NCBI GenBank assembly: GCA_910587875.1
Contig: CAJUOD010000010.1
Span: 1 to 39,883, forward strand
Direction: 5' to 3'
From: an uncultured Oscillibacter sp.
Lineage (GTDB): Bacteria > Bacillota > Clostridia > Oscillospirales > Oscillospiraceae
DNA length: 39,883 bases
Both the position numbers and the translations under genes were made by a program. The notes under the pieces were generated by a model. It was not told the DNA's origin and ran no database searches. It worked only from the letters and a program-made list of their open reading frames with translations. This document shows, in pieces, positions 6,197 through 15,024 of this stretch; position 1 is the first letter of the stretch; every line of letters starts with the position of its first letter.

Positions 6197-7405
6197 ATGT
6201 CGAAAAAAAGCAGCCGCTCCGCGCAGGGGGCAGGAACTATCCGCAAAAAGACCATTACGCGAAACGGAAAACCGTATTCTTATTGGGAGGCCCGCATCAC
6301 CACCGGCTACGACCCCGGAACCGGGAAACAGGTTCAGCGTTCTTTCTCCGGCAAGACGCAGAAGGAGGTCCGGGAAAAGATGCAGGCCGTGGCCGTGGAA
6401 CTGAACAACGGCACTTATAAGGAGCCGTGCAAGCTGACAGTCGGCGAGTGGCTGGATATCTGGAAAGACACCTATTTAAATAACATTAAGCCCCGCACTG
6501 TCAAAATCTATGAGAGTGATATCCGGCTGCATATCAAACCGGCCCTGGGGGCAATCCGGCTGGAGACCTTGAACACGCATACGATTCAGAGCTTTTACAA
6601 CCGGCTTGTACAAAACGAAAAGGGGAAGCGGGCTCTTTCCCCCAAGACGGTGAAAAACATCCATGGAGTTTTACATCACGCATTAAACCAGGCGGCGGCA
6701 AATGGGATCATCCGATTTAACCCCGCCGACGCCTGTACGCTGCCCCGCATTGAGCGGACGGAGTTAAAGCCTCTGGACGAGGAGGACATCAAAGCCTTTT
6801 TGAAGGTCATACAGGGAACCCGCTACGAAGACATTTTTCTGGTCACCCTGTTTACAGGTATGCGGGAAGGAGAGGTCCTGGGCCTGACCTGGGATTGCGT
6901 AGATTTCGAGAAGGGGGCCTTGCTGGTCAACAAACAGCTTCAGCTTCACCAGGAGAAAGAGTTCCAGGGAGCTTATACGCTGGCTTCTCCAAAGAACGGC
7001 AAGAGCCGGACCATTGTAACCGCTCCATTCGTCATGAATTGCCTGAAGCGCCGGAAGGTAAAACAGGCAAAGACACGTATGCGTGCGGGAGACGCCTGGA
7101 GCAATCCCAATGATCTGGTCTTTACAGACGAGATAGGAGGCCATCTGATTAAGTCCTCTGTTTATCGGGAATACAAGGCCATGGCGAAACGCATTGGAAG
7201 GCCGGACGCCCGCTTCCACGATCTTCGTCACTCCTATGCCGTGGCGGCGATTAGCTCCGGGGACGATATTAAAACCGTCCAGGGCAACCTGGGCCACGCC
7301 ACGGCGGCGTTTACCCTGGATGTTTACGGCCACGTCACCAACAAAATGAAGAGGGAAAGCGCCTCCCGAATGGAGAAATTCATCCAGAGCGTTTCCGGCG
7401 CTTGA
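6197..7405 (+). CDS. int: Tyrosine site-specific integrase
   Basis: This 402-residue phage/Tn916-type integrase has three parts: an AP2-like N-terminal arm-binding region (GAGTIRKK, YWEARITTGYDPGTGK), a SAM-like core-binding domain (LTVGEWLDIWKDTYL to about 170), and a catalytic domain. The catalytic residues are visible: Arg223 (GMREGE), His341/Arg344 (HDLRHS), His367 (LGHA) and Tyr377 (DVYGH). Start at 6197 with AGGAGG upstream. It sits next to the intact tRNA-Cys, and the duplicated tRNA end 7 kb away marks the other border. It should recombine within the tRNA 3' end and, with Xis, excise the element. Confidence 0.95.
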   Translation: MSKKSSRSAQGAGTIRKKTITRNGKPYSYWEARITTGYDPGTGKQVQRSFSGKTQKEVREKMQAVAVELNNGTYKEPCKLTVGEWLDIWKDTYLNNIKPRTVKIYESDIRLHIKPALGAIRLETLNTHTIQSFYNRLVQNEKGKRALSPKTVKNIHGVLHHALNQAAANGIIRFNPADACTLPRIERTELKPLDEEDIKAFLKVIQGTRYEDIFLVTLFTGMREGEVLGLTWDCVDFEKGALLVNKQLQLHQEKEFQGAYTLASPKNGKSRTIVTAPFVMNCLKRRKVKQAKTRMRAGDAWSNPNDLVFTDEIGGHLIKSSVYREYKAMAKRIGRPDARFHDLRHSYAVAAISSGDDIKTVQGNLGHATAAFTLDVYGHVTNKMKRESASRMEKFIQSVSGA

Positions 7406-7434
7406 GCGGGCCAAAAGAGCGGAATTTCACGCCA

Positions 7435-7456
7435 TAAGGGAAAACTAAAGGGAAAA
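7435..7456 (+). repeat. Right arm-type integrase repeats
   Basis: TAAGGGAAAA starts at 7435 and TAAAGGGAAAA at 7446, 11 bases apart and in the same orientation. They match the pair at 256 and 269 beside attL. Their symmetric placement inside both att cores supports arm-type integrase sites and confirms the element boundaries. Confidence 0.65.
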
Positions 7457-7477
7457 CACCCCTCCAGGAGCAAAGAT

Positions 7478-7510
7478 AAAACCCTGTAGCCATTGCGGCT
7501 ACAGGGTTTT
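7478..7510. terminator. Element-supplied terminator downstream of tRNA-Cys
   Basis: A perfect 14-bp stem (7478-7491 with 7497-7510) has a 5-base loop with AAAA/TTTT ends, functional in both directions. It lies five bases past the tRNA-Cys CCA end. It replaces the original terminator, now displaced to 80-117 at the far side of the element, and also ends int transcription. Confidence 0.88.
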
Positions 7511-7514
7511 GTTC

Positions 7515-7537
7515 TGGAGGTGACACCCGGATTTGAA
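7515..7537. repeat. attR: tRNA-Cys 3' end (core site)
   Basis: This is the right copy of the 23-bp direct repeat, identical to 117-139. It forms the 3' end of the functional tRNA-Cys gene, including the encoded CCA, so integration leaves the tRNA intact. Confidence 0.92.
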
Positions 7538-7589
7538 CCGGGGAATCAGGGTTTTGCAGACCCTTGCCTTACCACTTGGCTATGTCACC
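7515..7589 (-). tRNA. tRNA-Cys (GCA)
   Basis: The minus strand folds as a standard cloverleaf of 75 nt including encoded CCA. The anticodon loop is CTGCAAA with anticodon GCA, the discriminator base is U73 (the main identity element for CysRS), and the T loop is GGTTCAAATCC. Its 3' end is the integration site of the element. Confidence 0.95.
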
Positions 7590-7600
7590 GTCTACATGGT

Positions 7601-7629
7601 ATTATATGCGAACTCCCGGAAAAAGTCCA
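7601..7629 (-). promoter_or_regulatory. Promoter of tRNA-Cys
   Basis: On the minus strand a -10 TATAAT (7601-7606) follows a -35 TGGACT (7624-7629) by 17 bases. The tRNA 5' end is 11 bases past the -10, so tRNA-Cys is transcribed separately from the upstream tRNA cluster with almost no leader. Confidence 0.78.
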
Positions 7630-7697
7630 CCCCTTTTTGAAAAAATCTCAGAAATTTTTTTACCCGCCCGGCTCTCTTTTTCCGTCCCCCGTCCCCT

Positions 7698-7800
7698 CGG
7701 CCGAAAACCCAGCGGAGCGGATTTCGGCCGAAAGCGAGGAAATTCCCACCAGAGTGCAGTTTTCGGCGAAGCCGGAAACGGAACGGTGGTGGGAATTTCC
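7698..7800 (-). terminator. Hairpins ending the tRNA cluster
   Basis: This gene-free stretch holds two perfect inverted repeats: 13-bp arms 7738-7750/7788-7800, starting five bases after the tRNA-Gly CCA, and 9-bp arms 7698-7706/7722-7730. Neither is followed by a clean T tract. They probably terminate or protect the Val-Asp-Phe-Gly transcript. Nothing coding is seen between 7590 and 7804. Confidence 0.5.
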
Positions 7801-7804
7801 GAGC

Positions 7805-7880
7805 TGGAGCGGGCAACGAGGCTCGAACTCGCTACCTCCACCTTGGCAAGGTGGCGCTCTACCAGATGAGCTATGCCCGC
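7805..7880 (-). tRNA. tRNA-Gly (GCC)
   Basis: A 76-nt cloverleaf on the minus strand. It has a GCGGGCA/TGCCCGC acceptor stem, an anticodon loop with GCC, a TTCGAGC-type T loop, discriminator U and encoded CCA. It is the last gene of the four-tRNA transcript. Confidence 0.95.
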
Positions 7881-7943
7881 ATGTGGGGCACGCCGCATTC
7901 GTAAGGCGGCAAGCCGCCAACGACTGCGCAGTGCCCGCATGAA

Positions 7944-8019
7944 TGGTGCCCAGAGCCGGAATCGAACCAGCGACACGTGGATTTTCAGTCCACTGCTCTA
8001 CCAACTGAGCTATCTGGGC
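7944..8019 (-). tRNA. tRNA-Phe (GAA)
   Basis: A 76-nt cloverleaf on the minus strand with acceptor GCCCAGA/TCTGGGC, anticodon GAA flanked by CT and AA, discriminator A and encoded CCA. Confidence 0.95.
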
Positions 8020-8022
8020 AAG

Positions 8023-8099
8023 TGGCGACCCGGAACGGGCTCGAACCGTCGACCTCTAGCGTGACAGGCTAGCGTTCTAACCAACTGAACTACCGGGCC
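8023..8099 (-). tRNA. tRNA-Asp (GTC)
   Basis: A 77-nt cloverleaf on the minus strand. It has acceptor GGCCCGG/CCGGGTC with one G-U pair, anticodon GTC, discriminator G (expected for Asp) and encoded CCA. It is only three bases from tRNA-Phe. Confidence 0.95.
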
Positions 8100-8135
8100 G
8101 TAACCTCACGTGGAAGGGGCTCAAGAGGGGGAATC

Positions 8136-8212
8136 TGGTGGGAACAACTGGACTCGAACCAGTGACCCCCTGCTTGTAAGGCAGATGCTCTAACCAGCTG
8201 AGCTATGCTCCC
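8136..8212 (-). tRNA. tRNA-Val (TAC)
   Basis: A 77-nt cloverleaf on the minus strand with acceptor GGGAGCA/TGTTCCC, anticodon TAC, discriminator A and encoded CCA. It is the first gene of the cluster, just downstream of a near-consensus promoter. Confidence 0.95.
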
Positions 8213-8243
8213 AAGTCACCGCCCACGTCAAACGGCATTGACT

Positions 8244-8272
8244 AGTATACGAAAAGAATCCGGTTTTGTCAA
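8244..8272 (-). promoter_or_regulatory. Promoter of the tRNA Val-Asp-Phe-Gly cluster
   Basis: On the minus strand, a consensus -35 TTGACA (8267-8272), a 17-base spacer and -10 TATACT (8244-8249), about 30 bases before tRNA-Val. This is a strong stable-RNA promoter. Confidence 0.9.
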
Positions 8273-8312
8273 GGCGTATTTCAAAATTTTTTGGTTTTTT
8301 CTGAAAATCGAA

Positions 8313-8344
8313 AAACGGCCCCGGGAAGGCCCTCAGAGCCGTTT
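8313..8344 (-). terminator. Terminator of lspA-rluD
   Basis: On the minus strand, AAACGGC (8344-8338) pairs with GCCGTTT (8319-8313), with further GC pairing inside, followed by T residues. The left arm lies in the last codons of rluD. Confidence 0.7.
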
Positions 8345-9244
8345 CGCTAATCTTTGGAGCTGGGCCTGGAACTCCTCCGGCAGGGGGCAGGAGAGCTCCA
8401 CCAGCTCCCCGGTGCGGGGATGGACAAACCGCAGGCCCGCGGCGTGGAGGCACTGGCCCCAGAGGCCGGGGGCGGGCTTCCCGTAGATCGGGTCCCCCAG
8501 GATGGGGCGGCCGATGTGGGCCAGGTGGACCCGGATCTGGTGGGTCCGCCCGGTCTCCAGGCGGCAGCGGAGATGAGTGTGGCCTGGGTAGCGGGCCAGG
8601 ACCTCCCAGTGGGTGACGGCGGGGCGGCCCGTGGGGACCACCGCCATCTTCTTCCGGTCTGATGGGTGCCGCCCGATGGGGGCGTCCACGGTTCCGCTGT
8701 CCTCCCGGAAGCCGCCCACGGCGATACACTCATAGGTCCGGGCCAGGCTGTGGTCCTGGAGCTGGGCCGCCAGGGCCTGGTGGGCGAAGTCGTTCTTGGC
8801 GGCAATGATGAGGCCCGAGGTGTCCCGGTCGATGCGGTGGACAATGCCCGGGCGCAGGGCCCCGCCCACGCCGGAGAGGCTTCCCCCGCAGTGGTACAGC
8901 AGGGCGTTGACCAGGGTGCCGTCCGGGTGGCCCGGGGCGGGGTGGACCACCAGGCCCTTGGGCTTGTTCACCACAATCACGTCGGCGTCCTCATAGACCA
9001 CGTCCAGGGGGATGTCCTGGGGCAGGGCGTCCAGGGGCTCCGGGTCCGGCAGGGTGACCGTCAGGGTTTCCGTCCCGGTAAGCTTATAGTTTTTCGCCAG
9101 GGGTTTTCCGTCCCGGGTGACCCGGCCCTCCTCCAAAAGGCGCTGGGCGGCGGAGCGGGTCAGGCCCTCCGCCTGGGAGGGAAGCCAGACGTCCACCCGC
9201 TTTCCGGCGTCAGGCTCCGTTGGCCGGAGCGTCAGCGTTTCCAT
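8333..9244 (-). CDS. rluD: RluD-type 23S rRNA pseudouridine synthase
   Basis: This 303-residue RluA-family pseudouridine synthase isomerises uridines in helix 69 of 23S rRNA (family knowledge for RluD). It has an N-terminal S4 RNA-binding domain (about 14-75: RVDVWLPSQAEGLTRSAAQRLL) and then the catalytic domain. Motif II is HRIDRDTSG with the catalytic Asp139; other signatures are VVNKPKGLVVHPAPG and LETGRTHQIRVHLAHIG. The start at 9244 has AGAAGGAG upstream and overlaps the lspA end by 35 bases. lspA-rluD adjacency is common in Firmicutes. RluB/C/D subfamily choice rests on the S4 domain and neighbour. Confidence 0.9.
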   Translation of the reverse strand: METLTLRPTEPDAGKRVDVWLPSQAEGLTRSAAQRLLEEGRVTRDGKPLAKNYKLTGTETLTVTLPDPEPLDALPQDIPLDVVYEDADVIVVNKPKGLVVHPAPGHPDGTLVNALLYHCGGSLSGVGGALRPGIVHRIDRDTSGLIIAAKNDFAHQALAAQLQDHSLARTYECIAVGGFREDSGTVDAPIGRHPSDRKKMAVVPTGRPAVTHWEVLARYPGHTHLRCRLETGRTHQIRVHLAHIGRPILGDPIYGKPAPGLWGQCLHAAGLRFVHPRTGELVELSCPLPEEFQAQLQRLAKRL

Positions 9245-9722
9245 GGGGCTTCTCCTTCTTGTCGTACTTCTCGTAAAACCACTGGTAGTAAATCAGGCCC
9301 AGGACGCAGCCGGAGACGATACACATGTCCGCCACGTTAAAGACGGGGTAGCTCTCGTAAAACTGGAGGTGGAACATGTCCACCACGTAGCCCAGGCGCA
9401 CCCGGTCGAGGATGTTCCCCAGGCCCCCGGAGACAATGAGGCAGCAGGCCAGGGTCCCCAGGGGGTGCCGGACCACCCGGCGGAGGAGCAGGGTCAGGAT
9501 GGCCAGGACGATGAGGCTGGTGGCGATGATCAGCAGCCAGCGCATCCCAGAGAAGCTGGACCAGGCCGCGCCGTAGTTGTGGACGGTCTTCCACTCCACC
9601 AGGCCCGGCAGCAGGGGGCGGGTCTCCCCCAGGGGGAGGGTGAGGGTGATCCAGCGCTTGACCCCCTGGTCCAGGGCCAGCAGGGCCAGGGCCAGCAGGG
9701 CGGAGAGGGCGGTGAAGGGCAT
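9210..9722 (-). CDS. lspA: Lipoprotein signal peptidase (signal peptidase II)
   Basis: This 170-residue polytopic membrane aspartyl protease removes signal peptides from diacylglyceryl-prolipoproteins. It has four hydrophobic segments (about 5-20, 60-80, 85-101, 130-150). The conserved signatures are GNILDR (Asn103, Asp106, Arg107), the catalytic-dyad VVDMF (Asp115) and FNVAD (Asp132). It is of normal family length with a charged C-terminal tail (EKYDKKEKPHG). AAAGGAGG precedes the ATG. First gene of the lspA-rluD operon with its own promoter. Confidence 0.94.
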   Translation of the reverse strand: MPFTALSALLALALLALDQGVKRWITLTLPLGETRPLLPGLVEWKTVHNYGAAWSSFSGMRWLLIIATSLIVLAILTLLLRRVVRHPLGTLACCLIVSGGLGNILDRVRLGYVVDMFHLQFYESYPVFNVADMCIVSGCVLGLIYYQWFYEKYDKKEKPHGNADAPANGA

Positions 9723-9760
9723 GGCGGGGGCCTCCTTTGGGGGAAATGGTGTTCCCTGAC

Positions 9761-9789
9761 AGTGTACACGCTTTTTGGGGAAAAGGCAA
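9761..9789 (-). promoter_or_regulatory. Promoter of lspA
   Basis: On the minus strand: -35 TTGCCT (9784-9789), 17-base spacer, -10 TACACT (9761-9766), about 40 bases upstream of the lspA start. Confidence 0.68.
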
Positions 9790-9812
9790 GGGCGGCGTTT
9801 TGGGGATTTTGC

Positions 9813-9841
9813 TTGAAAAGCGGGAGAATTTATGGTAGGAT
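9813..9841 (+). promoter_or_regulatory. Promoter of the small membrane protein gene
   Basis: -35 TTGAAA (9813-9818), 17-base spacer, -10 TAGGAT (9836-9841). It lies 42 bases upstream of the start at 9884 and is divergent from the lspA promoter. Confidence 0.55.
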
Positions 9842-9883
9842 GGCTTTAGAGATGAGCATTACAGAGTGGGGAGGAAATCTTTC

Positions 9884-10138
9884 ATGGCAGAGGAAATGAC
9901 CGAGCCCGTACAGGAGGCTCCTGAACAGGCGGTCCCGGAACAAGCGGCTTCCGGACCGGCGGCTGTCGCGGAGGCGGTGGTGGAGCAGGCGGCCCGTCCG
10001 CCCGCCCCGGCTGAGAAGGACCAGAAGAAGGGCGGCTCCGCGCTGACGGTGCTGACGGTGCTGCTGGTCCTGGTGGGCGTGGTCGATCTGGCCCTGTGGG
10101 GCCTGGCGGGCTTCTATTTTCTCCAGGGCGGCTTCTAA
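9884..10138 (+). CDS. Small single-pass membrane protein
   Basis: I do not recognise a named family. The start at 9884 (MAEEMTEPVQEAPEQ) has GGAGG at suitable spacing. The 84-residue product has an acidic, Ala/Pro/Glu-rich cytoplasmic N-terminus of about 50 residues. A Lys-rich stop signal (EKDQKKGG) follows, then one transmembrane helix (about 55-78, VLTVLLVLVGVVDLALWGL). It stands alone between its own promoter and a strong terminator. Low-complexity composition limits any functional guess. Confidence 0.65.
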   Translation: MAEEMTEPVQEAPEQAVPEQAASGPAAVAEAVVEQAARPPAPAEKDQKKGGSALTVLTVLLVLVGVVDLALWGLAGFYFLQGGF

Positions 10139-10172
10139 GCGGGCCCCCGGCGGCTGACAAAGAGGACAACAC

Positions 10173-10199
10173 AAGGCCCCGCCGTTTCGGCGGGGCCTT
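10173..10199. terminator. Bidirectional terminator between convergent genes
   Basis: A perfect 12-bp GC-rich stem (10173-10184 with 10188-10199) has a TTT loop and AA/TT ends. It serves both the small membrane protein gene and the convergent clpC operon. Confidence 0.88.
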
Positions 10200-10208
10200 T
10201 GCTTTTGC

Positions 10209-12692
<2,484 letters not shown>

Positions 12693-12725
12693 ATGCGGTA
12701 CACTTCCTTTCGTGAAGCTCGGTGT

Positions 12726-13193
12726 TCAGTTCTGTTCCATGCTGTGGATCCGGTCCCGGAGCTCCGCCGCCCGCTCGAAGTTCTCCTCGGCGACGGCCCT
12801 CTGCATCTCCATGCGCAGGGCATTGAGCTCCCGCTCTTTGGAGATTTCGTTCTGTTCCTCCTGCTCCAGCAGGGTGTCCTGGGACTTCTGGGGCTCCCGC
12901 GCGGCCTCCGCCGGGGCGCCCAGGGCGGGCATGTCGGCGAAGAAGTCGTCGAAGGGACTCTCCAGCATACGGCTCATCCGCCCCAAGAGGGAGGGGACGG
13001 GGGTGAAGAAGTCCTCGAACAGCCCGCCGCCGAAGAGGTTCCGGGTCATCCTCTGACTGTAGGCCGCCAGCTTCTGGGTGTAGCCCAGCTTCTCGGCGCA
13101 TTCGCTGCACAGGTGCTTCTCGGTGACCTGTCCGTTGACGTTGCTCTGGTAAACAAAGGTGACTTCATTCTTGCCACAATGTTCGCATTTCAT
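12726..13193 (-). CDS. mcsA: McsA-like zinc/UVR-motif protein
   Basis: This 155-residue protein has two CxxC pairs at the N-terminus (Cys3/Cys6 and Cys29/Cys32) forming a zinc finger, and a C-terminal UVR motif (EMQRAVAEENFERAAELRDRI). In Bacillus McsA activates the arginine kinase McsB and modulates CtsR and ClpC. It sits between ctsR and clpC as in B. subtilis, but no mcsB gene follows: only 33 bases separate it from clpC. Strong TAGGAGG precedes the start. Its partner is therefore more likely ClpC or CtsR directly (inference). Confidence 0.88.
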   Translation of the reverse strand: MKCEHCGKNEVTFVYQSNVNGQVTEKHLCSECAEKLGYTQKLAAYSQRMTRNLFGGGLFEDFFTPVPSLLGRMSRMLESPFDDFFADMPALGAPAEAAREPQKSQDTLLEQEEQNEISKERELNALRMEMQRAVAEENFERAAELRDRIHSMEQN

Positions 13194-13249
13194 AATCAGT
13201 ACCTCCTATATAGTGCAAATGTTTTTTGGCTGCTTCATTTTATGAGCCG

Positions 13250-13702
13250 CTAGACCTGAAGAATCAGGACGTTTTTCAGCACGTCCGCCCGAACCTGGTC
13301 CCGGAGCTCCCGGGGCACGGCCCCCAGAGCCTTGTCGCCCACGGCGGCCAGCAGGGTCCGGGCCAGGTCCTCCGTCAGGGCCCCGGCCTCCGCCAGATTG
13401 CCCAGGATGGCCCGGGCGGAGGGCAGGTCCACCCGGTCCCCCAGGGAGTTGATGACGTGCATCAGGAGCGTCTCCCGGTCTACCCGGACCCGGGTGATGC
13501 GGATATAACCGTTGCCGCCCCGGCGGCTCTCCACGATATAGCCCCGCTCGGGGGAGAAGCGGGTGGACATGACGTAGTTGATCTGGCTGGGCACGCAGTT
13601 GAACCGCTGGGCCAGCTCGCCCCGCTGGACCTCCAGCACGCCGTCCCCGGTCTCATCCAGGCATTCCTGCAGGAAGCCGGCAATCAAATCGGAAATCCCC
13701 AT
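13250..13702 (-). CDS. ctsR: CtsR transcriptional repressor
   Basis: This 150-residue class III stress repressor opens MGISDLIAGFLQECLDE, has a winged HTH (LAQRFNCVPSQINYVMSTRF) and the Gly-rich wing ESRRGGNGYIRI. That glycine loop is the heat-sensing tip in Bacillus CtsR (family knowledge). The start at 13702 follows CAAAGGAGG; the longer open frame covers the promoter. Two CtsR boxes flank its own promoter, so it is autoregulated together with mcsA and clpC. Confidence 0.95.
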   Translation of the reverse strand: MGISDLIAGFLQECLDETGDGVLEVQRGELAQRFNCVPSQINYVMSTRFSPERGYIVESRRGGNGYIRITRVRVDRETLLMHVINSLGDRVDLPSARAILGNLAEAGALTEDLARTLLAAVGDKALGAVPRELRDQVRADVLKNVLILQV

Positions 13703-13720
13703 GGGAGCGCCTCCTTTGAC

Positions 13721-13737
13721 TTTGACTATCTTTGATG
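13721..13737 (-). promoter_or_regulatory. CtsR box, downstream of the ctsR promoter
   Basis: Read on the minus strand, the heptads ATCAAA and AGTCAAA are separated by GAT. This fits the consensus RGTCAAA-NAN-RGTCAAA. A further TCAAAG half follows toward the ctsR start. Bound CtsR would block the +1 region. Confidence 0.82.
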
Positions 13738-13751
13738 TTTGGGATGATGCT

Positions 13752-13779
13752 AGTATAACACCCCTGGGGGAAATGTCAA
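13752..13779 (-). promoter_or_regulatory. Promoter of ctsR-mcsA-clpC
   Basis: On the minus strand: -35 TTGACA (13774-13779), 16-base spacer, -10 TATACT (13752-13757), bracketed by CtsR boxes on both sides. Confidence 0.87.
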
Positions 13780-13788
13780 GGGGGAAAC

Positions 13789-13805
13789 TTTGACTTTCTT
13801 TGACG
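13789..13805 (-). promoter_or_regulatory. CtsR box, upstream of the -35
   Basis: On the minus strand the heptads CGTCAAA and AGTCAAA are separated by GAA, matching the CtsR consensus in all but the first base. It lies 9 bases beyond the -35. Confidence 0.85.
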
Positions 13806-13819
13806 TTTGTGAAAACAAA

Positions 13820-13857
13820 TTGTGAACGGCAAAATTTTTCCATGGGGGCGTTCACAA
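13820..13857. promoter_or_regulatory. Inverted repeat upstream of the ferredoxin promoter
   Basis: 9-base arms TTGTGAACG (13820-13828) and CGTTCACAA (13849-13857) lie just upstream of the ferredoxin -35 and near the divergent ctsR control region. The form is that of an operator. The regulator is unknown. Confidence 0.45.
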
Positions 13858-13862
13858 AGCTC

Positions 13863-13890
13863 TTGCTTTTTTTCGAGAGTATGCTACAAT
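13863..13890 (+). promoter_or_regulatory. Promoter of the ferredoxin gene
   Basis: -35 TTGCTT (13863-13868), 16-base spacer, -10 TACAAT (13885-13890), 30 bases before the ATG. Confidence 0.68.
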
Positions 13891-13920
13891 GGGGATACAA
13901 TTCTAATGGAGGTGCAACCC

Positions 13921-14094
13921 ATGGCCTATAAGATCACTTCTGCCTGTGTCAGCTGCGGCGCCTGCTCTGACGCCTGCCCCGCCGGCGCCATCAGCCAGGG
14001 CGATGATTCCTATGTCATCGACGCTGCCGCCTGCCTGGACTGCGGTTCTTGCAGCGACACCTGCCCCAACGGCGCCATCGTCCCCGAGGAGTAA
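13921..14094 (+). CDS. 2[4Fe-4S] ferredoxin
   Basis: This 57-residue clostridial-type ferredoxin has two CxxCxxCxxxCP clusters: CVSCGACSDACP (about 9-20) and CLDCGSCSDTCP (about 38-49). It is a low-potential electron carrier for anaerobic oxidoreductases. The start at 13921 follows ATGGAGGTG. It is monocistronic, with its own promoter and terminator. The short length is normal for the family. Confidence 0.95.
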   Translation: MAYKITSACVSCGACSDACPAGAISQGDDSYVIDAAACLDCGSCSDTCPNGAIVPEE

Positions 14095-14116
14095 TTTACT
14101 GCTAAAAGGGATACAT

Positions 14117-14149
14117 AAAAGCCCTGTGAGCCATGCTCACGGGGCTTTT
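14117..14149. terminator. Bidirectional terminator, ferredoxin / radical SAM gene
   Basis: A 15-bp stem (14117-14131 with 14135-14149, one G-T pair) with CAT loop and AAAA/TTTT ends. It lies directly after ferredoxin and directly after the convergent gene ending at 14152. Confidence 0.9.
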
Positions 14150-14151
14150 TG

Positions 14152-15024
14152 TCATATTCCCGACAGGTCAAAATCCGGGGTGTACTCCTCCTTGGCGGAG
14201 GTGCGCTCCTGGGTGTAGCCGTCCACAATGCCGCAGTTCTCCATGTATTCCGCCGCCGCCCGGTACTCGGCCCGGGTCACGTGCCGGGCCAGGGGGCCGC
14301 TGGCCCCGGGCTGGGGGGTGTACTGGCTCATGAGGGAGAACAGCACCTCCCCGGGGCGGAAGGCTTCCGACACCCAGTCGATGCAGCGGCGGGTATTCTC
14401 CAGCTCCCCGGGGAGCAGCAGGTGGCGGATCAGCACGCCGGATTTGAGCGCGCCGTTTTCCATGCGGTAAGGTCCCGTCTGGCGGAACATCTCCAAAATG
14501 GCCGGGGCGGCGCGGTCAAAATAGTCCGGGGCGGCGGAGTATTTCCCGGCGGGGCCGGGGAGGGCGTATTTCAGGTCCGGCAGGTAGATCTGGACCTTTC
14601 CCGTCAGGGACCGCAGGGTGGGGACGCTTTCATAGCCCCCGCAGTTCCACACCACCGGGACGGGCCAGGAGCCCTCCCCCAGGGCCTCCAGGATGGCGGG
14701 GGTGAAATGCGTGGGGGTCACCAGGTCCAGGCAGGCCGCCCCTCCGGCGATGAGCTCCCGGAAGATCTCCCGGAGGCGGGGGACGGAAACGGGCTTCCCC
14801 ACGCCGCCCTGGGAGATGGGCTTGTTCTGGCAGTAGGCGCAGCGGAGATTGCAGCCGGAGAAGAAGACGGCCCCGGCTCCATGCTCCCCCACCAGGCAGG
14901 GCTCCTCCCACTGGTGGAGCATGGCCCGGGCTACAACCGGCGTGGAGGGCATCCCGCAGACGCCGCCGGGGCGGTCCGGCGTCCGTTCCGCATTGCAGTT
15001 CCGGGGGCAGAGGGCGCAGGTCAT
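14152..15024 (-). CDS. Radical SAM protein, PflX/PFL-activase-like
   Basis: This 290-residue radical SAM enzyme of the COG1313 PflX group has an N-terminal Cys motif (MTCALCPRNC), then the SAM cluster motif CNLRCAYC (about 58-65, CxxxCxxC) after FFSG. The group is related to pyruvate formate-lyase activating enzyme, but its substrate is not established. The start overlaps the tdk stop by ATGA. It is the last gene of the mutY-tdk operon and ends at a bidirectional terminator. Confidence 0.86.
   Translation of the reverse strand: MTCALCPRNCNAERTPDRPGGVCGMPSTPVVARAMLHQWEEPCLVGEHGAGAVFFSGCNLRCAYCQNKPISQGGVGKPVSVPRLREIFRELIAGGAACLDLVTPTHFTPAILEALGEGSWPVPVVWNCGGYESVPTLRSLTGKVQIYLPDLKYALPGPAGKYSAAPDYFDRAAPAILEMFRQTGPYRMENGALKSGVLIRHLLLPGELENTRRCIDWVSEAFRPGEVLFSLMSQYTPQPGASGPLARHVTRAEYRAAAEYMENCGIVDGYTQERTSAKEEYTPDFDLSGI

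Larger units (their letters stand above)
117..7537 (+). mobile_element. tRNA-Cys integrative element, satellite-like, 7.4 kb
   Basis: The element is bounded by identical 23-bp repeats of the tRNA-Cys 3' end (117-139 and 7515-7537). Its integrase gene lies next to the intact tRNA, as is usual for tRNA-targeting islands. Cargo and core: RelE/RelB-type toxin-antitoxin, two excisionase-like proteins, a divergent regulator, an SF3 helicase, a glutamine amidotransferase and small genes. Paired arm-type repeats sit just inside both ends. No relaxase, FtsK/T4SS, capsid or terminase gene is seen, so it cannot transfer itself by any mechanism visible here. The layout resembles phage satellites (PICI-like) or small cryptic integrative elements; which of these it is remains open. 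Confidence 0.88.

Noticed and set aside
7493..7942. Open frames across the tRNA cluster
   Set aside because: They cover tRNA-Cys and tRNA-Gly, which are clear cloverleaves; the frames are chance.
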